Position numbers and translations under genes: made by a program
Shown here: piece by piece, positions 1-7,078 of the stretch
Position numbering within the stretch: the first letter of the stretch is position 1
How the letters are laid out: the number at the start of each line of letters is the position of its first letter
Notes under the pieces: generated by a model
The model's database searches: none
Told to the model about the DNA's origin: nothing
The model's input: only the letters and a program-made list of their open reading frames with translations
Origin: Thermodesulfobacteriaceae bacterium
GTDB lineage: Bacteria > Desulfobacterota > Thermodesulfobacteria > Thermodesulfobacteriales > Thermodesulfatatoraceae
Assembly (NCBI GenBank): GCA_015494065.1
Contig: WGCA01000016.1
Span: 1 to 64,000, forward strand
Direction of reading: 5' to 3'
DNA: 64,000 nt

Positions 1-47
1 GTACCACATCTAGCTAAAATTAAAGGATTACTAGCAAAATCTACTTC

Positions 48-61
48 GGCATAAATTTTGC
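48..61 (+). promoter_or_regulatory. sigma-54 (-24/-12) promoter of the first PEP-CTERM gene
   Basis: The GG at 48-49 and GC at 60-61 are separated by exactly 10 nt, as required for RpoN promoters. The flanks GGCA and TTGCT match the consensus TGGCACG-N4-TTGCW, with mismatches at the first T and at the C and G of the -24 box. The GC lies 38 nt before the ATG at 100. Confidence comes mainly from the similar placement of matching sites before the other two PEP-CTERM genes of the window. Confidence 0.6.
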
Positions 62-99
62 TTGCAAAGAAAAAATAAAGCAAAACCGGAGAAAGTAAA

Positions 100-807
100 A
101 TGAGAGAAAAGAAGATAGCCTTAATGTTATTGTTAATTAATGCTATGTTTTATTTTTTCGAAATGGAAAAAATAACCAAAGCTACTCCTATTGAATTTTC
201 TGAAACTTTTTTAGGTTCCAAGGGAAACCATAATACTGATGATCATTTTGACTTAGAAGAAGGATGGAAGGCTATATTCGAATTTAAACTTTTCGATTTA
301 GGCGGTTATGCCATCTTGAGAGATGAACATAACAACATAATACAAGAAAAAATGCCCAGCTATGATGAAATCAGCTATGATCCCAATTCAAATTTACCTA
401 TTGAAGCATATTTGTCTTTCCAATTTTCTTCTGAGGATTTGGCTCCAGAAGAAATACAAATCAAAACAAGTTTTCTTGACGGAAATAAAGTTCTTTCTGA
501 AAAAACATATTGGCTAGGATATTGGTGGTTTGGTTATCATAGAAAATATGCCGATTTAACTATCGATTTAAAAGAAGAAGGAGTCTTAGATTATCTTAGG
601 GATGGACAATTTATCAGTATAGTAATTGCTCCTGAAGCTTTTTGTTTAATTGAAAATGATTTTTCTATAGAATGGGTTAACTTATCTTTAAAAGCCGATC
701 CTATACCTGAGCCGACGACTATTTTGTTGACCGGAATTGGGTTAGGTCTAGTTTATGGGATTATGAGGTTTAAAAGAACAACATATATTAATGGAGTTAC
801 CAAGTAG
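100..807 (+). CDS. PEP-CTERM sorting-domain protein
   Basis: Predicted exported protein of 235 residues, probably processed by an exosortase. A hydrophobic segment at about residues 5-22 looks like a signal peptide. The body matches no domain I know. The C-terminus has the tripartite sorting signal: PEPTT, a hydrophobic stretch with LLTGIGLGLVYGI, then basic RFKR. A GGAG ribosome site lies about 8 nt before the ATG. The gene is much more AT-rich than most of the window, which may mean transfer. About ten residues follow the basic cluster, more than usual, and the TAG stop lies in the first bases of a repeat element. The nearly identical sorting tail at 1214-2050 suggests the two are handled by the same exosortase, which is not in the window. 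The function of the body is unknown. Confidence 0.85.
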   Translation: MREKKIALMLLLINAMFYFFEMEKITKATPIEFSETFLGSKGNHNTDDHFDLEEGWKAIFEFKLFDLGGYAILRDEHNNIIQEKMPSYDEISYDPNSNLPIEAYLSFQFSSEDLAPEEIQIKTSFLDGNKVLSEKTYWLGYWWFGYHRKYADLTIDLKEEGVLDYLRDGQFISIVIAPEAFCLIENDFSIEWVNLSLKADPIPEPTTILLTGIGLGLVYGIMRFKRTTYINGVTK

Positions 808-960
808 TCGACATCATTATTTATCATTACGTATACACATCCGCCCTCAGTCATTGCGAGGAGCTCCGCAAAGCGGAGCGACGAAGCAATCTCTAGAGAT
901 CGCCATCCTCCCTGACACATTTAAAAACGTGTCAGAGGGTCGCGATGACTAACGGTCGGA
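806..960. repeat. Palindromic MITE-like repeat, copy A (truncated?)
   Basis: The block contains two hairpins: GCTCCGC/GCGGAGC (863-869 and 873-879) and CTGACAC/GTGTCAG (912-918 and 929-935). Its inner ends TCAGTCATTGCGA (about 848-860) and TCGCGATGACTAACG (940-954) are imperfect inverted repeats of each other. The stretch 912-954 matches, in inverted orientation, the element at 54620-54853, and the outer left end TAGTCGACATC (805-815) is also shared. The right outer arm present in the other copy is not found here, so this copy looks truncated. No coding capacity. Confidence 0.7.
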
Positions 961-1170
961 TTCAAAAGCTTTGGCTTACGACTTTCCGTTTAGACTCGTC
1001 TAAATGTAGGCTCACTGAAGACATGATTTCCTAACAAAATAGCACAAAAGCAAAAATGAAGAAAATTATAGATGTAATTTTGATGTTTACCGACATAAAT
1101 AATTGAGACGAAACTGAAATATGAGTTAGCAGGTCTAATCACCATAATTTTTTATTAAATTGTTGTTAAA
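961..1170. other. AT-rich spacer without a recognised gene
   Basis: Between the repeat and the terminator of the next gene I see no open reading frame with coding character and no RNA gene. The words TTTACCGACAT near 1086-1096 also occur at the left end of the other repeat copy (about 54617-54627), so a decayed repeat end may be present. Confidence 0.5.
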
Positions 1171-1204
1171 GATAATTAAAAGGCTGCCCGTTAAGGGCAG
1201 CCTT
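1171..1204 (-). terminator. Rho-independent terminator of the choice-of-anchor L gene
   Basis: Stem AAGGCTGCCC (1180-1189) pairs with GGGCAGCCTT (1195-1204) around a 5-nt loop. Read on the minus strand the hairpin is followed by TTTTAATTATC. It lies 10 nt past the stop codon at 1214, so it terminates the minus-strand gene. Confidence 0.9.
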
Positions 1205-1213
1205 GAGGATCGT

Positions 1214-2050
1214 TTAACTTCTCTTACGCCTCACAATACCGTAAACAAAGCCTAACCCCACCCCGGTCAATAAAACCGTAGCCGGCTCAGGCACAGGATT
1301 ACTCGGATTACCAGAAAAGGTTCCCGCTTCAATAAAAACGGCCGAATCGTAAATATAATCAGAGGTATCAGCGATCGCAATTTTCATATGATGTGTCCCC
1401 GGCGAAAGACCTAACAAACTGGCAACTAAAACCTTGGTAAATCCATCATATTGTACATCATAAGTTCCACTAAGATTACTTACAAAATAGGCGGAATTAG
1501 TATACTGATTTATAGTATTGACAGTTATTGGATCAGAAGTACCGGGAACCAGAGCAATATTGGTTCCGTCAACATAGAAAGCAAAAACGTCATTAAATGC
1601 ACTACCAACATATTCTTCATATTCTTCCGAAGCAAAAACAAAGTTAAAATACAAATTAGAAGTAGTAGTCTCAAAATCAAATTCCAAAACCGTAGCATCA
1701 TAAGTCTCGTAAGGATCTACCAAAATATCCAAATCACTATCACCAGACAATCCGTTATCAACACTATAATCTTCTTCATTATTAGGACCCACAGCACCTG
1801 CAGCTGAACCGGTGGTAAGAATGATTCCCTGATCAATACCTAAACCGGAAGAGAGACCGTCAGAAAAAATACCCACGGCGTCTAATGTTCCGGTAAAAGA
1901 GATATTTGAAACTGTAACCGTTGCGGGATCGATTATGGTATTAACCAAATCAGAAGCACCGGTAACAGAACCCACCGTTAAAGCATAAGCCCTTGTCACA
2001 ACCAAAAGCATTACTACTAGAATTCCTAAACAAAATTTCAATGGTTTCAT
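1214..2050 (-). CDS. Choice-of-anchor L domain PEP-CTERM protein
   Basis: Predicted exported surface protein of 278 residues. After a signal peptide (residues 1-23, ending in AYA) comes a choice-of-anchor L type beta-rich domain with the typical blocks GIILTTG and FNFVFASEEYEEYV, followed by AFNDVFAFYVDG. The C-terminus is a PEP-CTERM signal: PVPEPATVLLTGVGLGFVYG then RRKRS. Choice-of-anchor domains are named because homologues end in different anchoring signals. The start is well supported by AAAGGAGGT just upstream. A sigma-54-like promoter lies 34-49 nt before the ATG and a clear terminator follows the stop. The gene is AT-rich, like its neighbour at 100-807. The ligand and role are unknown; adhesion or an extracellular matrix role is only a guess. 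Confidence 0.9.
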   Translation of the reverse strand: MKPLKFCLGILVVMLLVVTRAYALTVGSVTGASDLVNTIIDPATVTVSNISFTGTLDAVGIFSDGLSSGLGIDQGIILTTGSAAGAVGPNNEEDYSVDNGLSGDSDLDILVDPYETYDATVLEFDFETTTSNLYFNFVFASEEYEEYVGSAFNDVFAFYVDGTNIALVPGTSDPITVNTINQYTNSAYFVSNLSGTYDVQYDGFTKVLVASLLGLSPGTHHMKIAIADTSDYIYDSAVFIEAGTFSGNPSNPVPEPATVLLTGVGLGFVYGIVRRKRS

Positions 2051-2083
2051 AATAGACCTCCTTTTAAGATTTATTTCTTTTCA

Positions 2084-2099
2084 TGCAAAAAAGATGCCA
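2084..2099 (-). promoter_or_regulatory. sigma-54 (-24/-12) promoter of the choice-of-anchor L gene
   Basis: Read on the minus strand: TGGCATCTTTTTTGCA. TGGCA and TTGCA match the RpoN consensus at the -24 and -12 boxes and the GG-to-GC distance is exactly 10 nt. Only the C and G of the -24 box differ. It ends 34 nt before the ATG. A TTTCCA-N5-TGGAAA palindrome about 100 nt further upstream (2191-2207) could bind an activator, but this is speculative. Confidence 0.75.
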
Positions 2100-2315
2100 T
2101 CAAGAATGTTTTATGTTTCATAAAATTTTAAAAAATTGGCGATTTTAAAAAATGAATTCTTATAAATCCTGTTAATTAAAGAGAAAATTTTTTCCATATC
2201 GTGGAAATTTATTTCACATAAACCATCTTAAATCTTCAAATTGTAATTTTTTCTTCATTATTACTCAAAAATTTTCTAAAAAGAATAGATTGTCTGATTA
2301 ATGCAGAAAAGACCG
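2100..2315. other. AT-rich upstream region of the choice-of-anchor L gene
   Basis: No gene is seen. The stretch is very AT-rich with many A and T tracts, as is common for bendable DNA upstream of sigma-54 promoters. The only clear symmetry is TTTCCA (2191-2196) and TGGAAA (2202-2207). Confidence 0.4.
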
Positions 2316-2362
2316 GATCTCTAAACCGCTCATCGCAACCCTAAAACAACGGTCTAGAGATC
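2316..2362. repeat. Hairpin beyond the deacetylase gene, possibly a repeat remnant
   Basis: GATCTCTAAACCG (2316-2328) and CGGTCTAGAGATC (2350-2362) are inverted repeats with one mismatch around a 21-nt loop. On the minus strand it follows the deacetylase stop (2374) and is trailed by TCTTTT, so it may act as a weak terminator. The word TCTAGAGATCG and the loop word CATCGCAACCC resemble parts of repeat copy A (806-960), which suggests a shared origin. Confidence 0.5.
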
Positions 2363-2373
2363 GTATGAACAAA

Positions 2374-3339
2374 TCAAAAACCCAAAAGCACTTTGAGGTG
2401 GGTTTCTACAGAGGCTACCAGGGATTTCAGTTCGTATCCCCCTTCGAGGGCGGAAATCACCGGGGCTTTGAAAATCCTGCTCCATTCCCGAACGTAGGCG
2501 CTCAGGGCGGCAAACCCTCGGGTGGTGAGGTTAAGGAAGGACATGTCATCATCGCGGTGGGCGTCAAAGCCTGCGGCAATCATGATCCCTTCCGGGGCAA
2601 AGGCCTTGACAGCCGGGTCCACCTGCTCCTGGAAGGCCTTCAGATATTCCGCGTCACCACTTTCTAGGGGCATGGGAATATTGAGGGTGTAACCCTCCCC
2701 GACCCCCGCTCCCCTTTCTTCAGCCAGACCCGTACCCGGGAAACTCAGGCGAGGGTTTTCGTGAAGGCTGACGTAAAAGACGGAATCGTCTTCATAAAAG
2801 GCGTGCTGTATCCCGTTTCCGTGGTGCGCGTCCCAGTCGAGGATGAGAAGGCGTCTCCGGTAGGTCTTTTGCCAGTAACGGGCCCCGACCGCCACGTTGT
2901 TAAAAAGGCAAAAGCCCAGGGCCCGGTCCTTTTCGGCGTGATGCCCCGGGGGCCTTACCGGACAAAAGACCAGGGTTTCACCCTCCCTTTCTACCAGATC
3001 AACGGCCACCAAAACCGCCCCTGCCGCCAGTTTGGCCACCTCAAAGGAATCGAAAGATATTTCGTTATCAGGGCCGCATATGTGGGTTTGACCCTTAAGA
3101 CAGGCCTCTTCAAGCCGCATGACGTAATGCGGGTCGTGGACCTGGGTGAGCCACTCAAAAGGGGCCTCTTTGGGCTCAACTATGCGGAGAAAAGGTCTTA
3201 GGGGACCATTTTCCAGAAAACGCCAAATGGCCTCCACCCGCAAAGGGCTTTCAGGGTGCTGGGGACCGGGAAGGTGTCTTTTGAAATCCGGCGAATAGAT
3301 AACGGGTAAACTTTTCTTGGCCAAAGGGTACACCACCAC
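2374..3339 (-). CDS. Histone-deacetylase-superfamily (AcuC-like) amidohydrolase
   Basis: Zinc-dependent deacetylase of the HDAC/AcuC/acetylpolyamine amidohydrolase superfamily, 321 residues, cytosolic. Seen: RPPGHHA (tandem catalytic histidines), DWDAHHGNGIQHAFY (zinc-binding Asp and His), and AAGFDAHRDD (third zinc ligand). Length and motif order fit the family. In bacteria such proteins deacetylate acetyl-lysine proteins (as AcuC does on acetyl-CoA synthetase), polyamines or other acetylated amines; the substrate here cannot be told. No acetyltransferase or acs gene is adjacent. Three GTG codons in a row (3333-3339) are possible starts and none has a good ribosome site, so the start is uncertain by a few residues. 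Divergent from the PurL fusion. Confidence 0.92.
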   Translation of the reverse strand: MVVYPLAKKSLPVIYSPDFKRHLPGPQHPESPLRVEAIWRFLENGPLRPFLRIVEPKEAPFEWLTQVHDPHYVMRLEEACLKGQTHICGPDNEISFDSFEVAKLAAGAVLVAVDLVEREGETLVFCPVRPPGHHAEKDRALGFCLFNNVAVGARYWQKTYRRRLLILDWDAHHGNGIQHAFYEDDSVFYVSLHENPRLSFPGTGLAEERGAGVGEGYTLNIPMPLESGDAEYLKAFQEQVDPAVKAFAPEGIMIAAGFDAHRDDDMSFLNLTTRGFAALSAYVREWSRIFKAPVISALEGGYELKSLVASVETHLKVLLGF

Positions 3340-3474
3340 CCAAATGCTTGTGGCATTTTACCATTTTCCCAGGGTATTTCATCGCCCGGAACCATGAAAT
3401 CAAATTGGGATAAAAGTTGACGAACGGCGTTGGCTGTGAAAAGGTCTATAAAGCCCGGGAGTACGGAGGAAACC

Positions 3475-6400
3475 ATGTTGGCAAGGATTGAAGTCGCCCT
3501 AAAACCCACCTTAAAAGACGCCCTGGGGGAAAAGACGGCCCGGCGGATGCGAGAAGACCTGGGCCTAAGAGTTAAGGCCTGCCGCACCATCCGGGTCTAT
3601 CTGGTGGAGGCCAATCTTACCGAAGACGAACTGGTGGCCTTTGCCACTGGTCCCCTCTGCGACCCGGTTACCGAGATTTACGCCGTGGAAAAACCCCTGG
3701 CCCCGGTTTTTGGTTTTGACTGGCTGATCCAGGTGGGGTTCCGCCCCGGGGTCACAGACAACGAAGGGCGTGTGGCCAGAGAGGCGCTGGCCCTCCTGCT
3801 GGGTCACCGGCTGGATGAGGAAGAAAACGTCTATTTTTTGCGGCAATACCTAGTGCAGGGGGAGCTTTCGCGGCAGGAGGCGGAACGGGCGGCTAAAGAG
3901 CTTCTGGCAAACGAACTCATCGAAAGGTTCTGGGTAGTGGCCCCGGAAGAATTCGACCCCGAAAAAGGCCTCACCATCCCGCCCCCCAAGGTAACCGAGG
4001 AGCCTGAGATCAAAGTAGAACTGTTTGATCTTTCTTCTTTGTCGGACGAAGAGCTCCTCCGCCTTTCCCGCGAAAGGGTTTTGGCCTTAAACCTCAAGGA
4101 AATGAAGACCATAAGGGATTATTTTCAAAACCCGGAATTTGTCTCCCTCCGCCACCAATATGGCCTTGACCACCGCATTACCGACGTGGAACTCGAATGT
4201 CTGGCCCAAACTTGGTCTGAACACTGTAAACACAAGATATTCAACGCCAAAATAGCCTATCGTGACGAAACCACCGGTCAGACCGAAGTCATAGACAGTC
4301 TCTTTAAGACCTATATCCGGCGCGCCACCGAAGAAATAAGGCGCGAAAAGGGCGATAGGGATTTCTGCCTTTCCGTGTTTGAAGACAACGCCGGAGTCAT
4401 CAGGCTCAACGACCAGTGGAACGCGGTCATGAAGGTAGAAACCCACAACAGCCCCTCCGCCCTGGACCCTTACGGCGGAGCCCTTACGGGCATCGTGGGG
4501 GTCAACCGGGATCCCTTTGGTACGGGAAAAGGCTGTCTCTTGGTCTTTAACACGGACGTTTTCTGTTTTGCCCCGCCGGACTGGAAAAGGCCCCTCCCAC
4601 CGCGGCTCCTTCATCCCAAAAGGATCTTTGAAGGGGTAAGGGAAGGAGTAGAGCACGGAGGCAACAAGAGCGGTATCCCCACGGTCAACGGCTCCATCGT
4701 ATTTGACCCCCGCTATTTGGGCAAACCGCTGGTTTATTGTGGCACCGGCGGCATCATGCCTGCGGAAGTATGCGGGGAGCCCGGGTGGAAAAAGGGAGCC
4801 CGACCCCAGGACCTGGTTGTCATGGTAGGGGGCCGCATCGGTAAAGACGGAATCCATGGGGCCACCTTCTCCTCCGAAGAGCTTCATGAAGGCAGCCCAG
4901 CCACCGCGGTCCAGATCGGAGATCCTATCACCCAGAAAAAGATGTTTGATTTCCTGCTGGTGGCCCGAGACGAATGTTTATACACCTCTATCACCGACAA
5001 CGGCGCCGGGGGGCTTTCTTCTTCCGTAGGCGAAATGGCCCGGGAATCCGGGGGGGCGGAACTGGACCTGGACAGGGCCCCGCTCAAATACCACGGCCTG
5101 CAACCATGGGAGATCTTGGTCTCGGAGAGTCAGGAAAGAATGACCGTGGCCGTACCCCCGGAATGCATCGAACGTTTCCTCGAGCTTGCCCAAAAGATGG
5201 ACGTGGAAGCCACGGTACTTGGCAAATTTACCGACAGCGGCTTCTTCCACGTCCGTTACCAGGGGAAGACGGTGGCCCTCCTGCCCCTCAAATTTTTACA
5301 CGAAGGGGTGCCCCAACTGGAGCTTGAGGCCGTCTGGCAGCCTCCCAAACACGAAGAACCCAAACCCCCGGTACCGGAGGACTGCGGAAGCATCTTAAAA
5401 AAGCTCCTTTCCCGTTACAACGTCTGTTCCAAGGAATACGTGGTCCGGCAGTATGATCATGAAGTCCAGGGGGGAAGTGTAGTCAAGCCCCTGGTCGGGG
5501 TACTGGATGACGGGCCAAGCGACGCCGCGGTTTTACGTCCGGATCTCGAGCGCCTTGACGGGCTGGTGGTGGCCCACGGCATCTGCCCCAAATTTTCAGA
5601 TATAGACACCTACTGGATGGTCATGAACGCCGTTGACGAAGCGGTGCGTAACGCGGTTTGCGTGGGGGCTGACCTGGAGCACATGGCCGGGCTGGATAAT
5701 TTCTGCTGGTGCGACCCTATCCAGAGCGAAAAGACCCCCGATGGTCATTACAAACTGGCCCAGCTCGTCCGGGCTAACAAGGCCCTTTATGAAATCACTA
5801 AAATTTACGGGGTTCCCTGTATCTCCGGCAAAGACTCCATGAAAAACGACTACCTGGCCACGGGACTGGGCTTGACCCCTGAAGAAAACCCCTTCGGGGT
5901 GGGAACGGTGCTACCTGACGGTAGCCTCAAGATCTCCATCCCACCCACCCTTCTCTTCTCCGTCATCGCCCGGATTCCCGACGTGACCCGGGCCATGACT
6001 ATGGAGGTCAAGGCCCCGGGAGAGCTGGTATACATCCTTGGCCAAACGCGGGCGGAATTGGGGGGTTCTGAATATTTTGCCAGCCTGGGCTTTGTCGGCC
6101 AGAGTGTACCCCAAGTGCAGCCTCATACGGCCAGGGAACGTTATCTCCGCCTGCGAGAAGCCATCTATTACGGTCTTATTTCCGCCGCTCACGATTGCTC
6201 AGACGGTGGTCTGGCGGTGGCCCTGGCGGAAATGGCCTTTGCGGGCGGGTTAGGCATGGTGATAGACCTTTCAGCAGTCCCTTACGAAGGTGAAAATCGG
6301 GCTGATTATATCCTCTTTTCCGAATCAGCCAGCCGGATCGTCGTCACTGTTCCCAGAGAAAAACAGCGGGAATTTGAAAAACTCTTCTCAGGCACCACGT

Positions 6401-6525
6401 ACGCCTTAATCGGCGAGGTGGTAGCCGAACCGGTGCTTACCGTGCGTAATGGCCGCGGAGAAACCGTGATCGAGGAAAACATCTTCACCCTTAAGGCTTG
6501 CTGGCAAAAACCCCTGGCCTGGTAG
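3475..6525 (+). CDS. purL: Phosphoribosylformylglycinamidine synthase, PurS-PurS-PurL fusion
   Basis: ATP-dependent FGAM synthetase of purine synthesis (FGAR + ATP + ammonia from glutamine to FGAM), 1016 residues. The N-terminus holds two PurS-like repeats: about residues 4-72 (RIEVALKPTLKDALGEK, then IRVYLVE) and 83-156 (LIQVGFRPGVTDNEGR, then ELLANELIERFWVV). A linker follows, then the PurL core with TWSEHCKHKIF (about 246-256) and KVETHNSPSALDPYGGALTG (about 320-339). The C-terminal glutaminase domain of the large single-chain enzyme is absent, so a separate PurQ must supply ammonia; it is not in the window. The ATG at 3475 has GGAGG 5 nt upstream; an in-frame TTG at 3430 lacks a good site. 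Convergent with the nuclease gene at 6527, one base apart. Confidence 0.95.
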   Translation: MLARIEVALKPTLKDALGEKTARRMREDLGLRVKACRTIRVYLVEANLTEDELVAFATGPLCDPVTEIYAVEKPLAPVFGFDWLIQVGFRPGVTDNEGRVAREALALLLGHRLDEEENVYFLRQYLVQGELSRQEAERAAKELLANELIERFWVVAPEEFDPEKGLTIPPPKVTEEPEIKVELFDLSSLSDEELLRLSRERVLALNLKEMKTIRDYFQNPEFVSLRHQYGLDHRITDVELECLAQTWSEHCKHKIFNAKIAYRDETTGQTEVIDSLFKTYIRRATEEIRREKGDRDFCLSVFEDNAGVIRLNDQWNAVMKVETHNSPSALDPYGGALTGIVGVNRDPFGTGKGCLLVFNTDVFCFAPPDWKRPLPPRLLHPKRIFEGVREGVEHGGNKSGIPTVNGSIVFDPRYLGKPLVYCGTGGIMPAEVCGEPGWKKGARPQDLVVMVGGRIGKDGIHGATFSSEELHEGSPATAVQIGDPITQKKMFDFLLVARDECLYTSITDNGAGGLSSSVGEMARESGGAELDLDRAPLKYHGLQPWEILVSESQERMTVAVPPECIERFLELAQKMDVEATVLGKFTDSGFFHVRYQGKTVALLPLKFLHEGVPQLELEAVWQPPKHEEPKPPVPEDCGSILKKLLSRYNVCSKEYVVRQYDHEVQGGSVVKPLVGVLDDGPSDAAVLRPDLERLDGLVVAHGICPKFSDIDTYWMVMNAVDEAVRNAVCVGADLEHMAGLDNFCWCDPIQSEKTPDGHYKLAQLVRANKALYEITKIYGVPCISGKDSMKNDYLATGLGLTPEENPFGVGTVLPDGSLKISIPPTLLFSVIARIPDVTRAMTMEVKAPGELVYILGQTRAELGGSEYFASLGFVGQSVPQVQPHTARERYLRLREAIYYGLISAAHDCSDGGLAVALAEMAFAGGLGMVIDLSAVPYEGENRADYILFSESASRIVVTVPREKQREFEKLFSGTTYALIGEVVAEPVLTVRNGRGETVIEENIFTLKACWQKPLAW

Positions 6526-6526
6526 T

Positions 6527-7078
6527 TCACAGGAGAGGCCTCTGGTGGACCCGGTCCACGTCCACCAGGGCCGGTTCTTCCAGATAAAATAGATAGGCCC
6601 GCGGTCTTTTCCCGAAAATTTCGGTAAGGACCTTTTGATAGAGCCCTACCTGTTCCCAGTGGGCCCTGCGTCTTCCCCCCAGTTTGTATTCAAGGAGGAC
6701 CAATTCGTCTCCTAAAAAGACGAGCCGGTCAAGACGGTGCAGTTGCCCTGCCTCGTCCTGAAATTCCTGTTCGCAAAGGGCCTTGGCCCCCTGGGCAAAG
6801 AAGGGCTTGACTTCCTTAAGACTCAACGCCCGCGCGAGGACCTTAAAAAGAAAATCCCTTGCCTGGGCAAATTCGTCCCGAAAGCGGGGATCCGCCAGGG
6901 CCAGCGCCCGGCCTATGGCCTTTTTCAAGGCGGGCTTCAGTTCTTTGAGATGGTATCCCGGCGGTAGGGGTTGGAGGAAATAAAGGGCCTGGTGCGCCAG
7001 TTCACCGTAACTGATCTCCCGGCTCCGCTCACCAAGCATCTCTAGATCGTAGGAACGCACCCTGATTTTAAGACGCAC
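6527..7078 (-). CDS. PD-(D/E)XK nuclease domain protein, detached C-terminus of AddA/RecB-like helicase
   Basis: About 183 residues corresponding to the C-terminal nuclease domain of AddA/RecB-type enzymes. Seen: GELAHQALYFL (early His motif), then DRLVFLGDELVLLEYKLGG (Asp, then Glu-x-Lys metal site) and HWEQVGLYQKVL (Gln/Tyr motif). The frame overlaps the end of the helicase gene by 11 nt: a GTG at 7078 sits inside the last codons of the helicase, so this could be a coupled second gene. Otherwise a 1-nt frameshift has split a single gene of about 1020 codons; sequence similarity to the family would run across the junction. A 9-bp inverted repeat (6542-6550 and 6560-6568) lies in its last codons. 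The open frame reaches up to 7165, but that extension has no family-like sequence. Confidence 0.75.
   Translation of the reverse strand: MRLKIRVRSYDLEMLGERSREISYGELAHQALYFLQPLPPGYHLKELKPALKKAIGRALALADPRFRDEFAQARDFLFKVLARALSLKEVKPFFAQGAKALCEQEFQDEAGQLHRLDRLVFLGDELVLLEYKLGGRRRAHWEQVGLYQKVLTEIFGKRPRAYLFYLEEPALVDVDRVHQRPLL
6542..6568. repeat. Perfect 9-bp inverted repeat at a convergent gene end
   Basis: CTGGTGGAC (6542-6550) and GTCCACCAG (6560-6568) flank a 9-nt loop, 17 nt past the purL stop and inside the last codons of the nuclease gene. It could form an RNA hairpin protecting the purL 3' end. There is no T-run, so it is not a standard terminator. Confidence 0.45.

Noticed and set aside
1-54. 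Open frame from the left edge (17 codons then TAA)
   Set aside because: Too short to judge; no recognisable motif. It could be the end of a gene that begins outside the window.
1451-1807. 118-codon plus-strand frame inside the choice-of-anchor L gene
   Set aside because: Antisense to a well-supported gene, isoleucine- and serine-heavy composition typical of a shadow frame.
4087-4887. 266-codon minus-strand frame inside purL
   Set aside because: Antisense shadow of the PurL core, which has clear family motifs on the plus strand.
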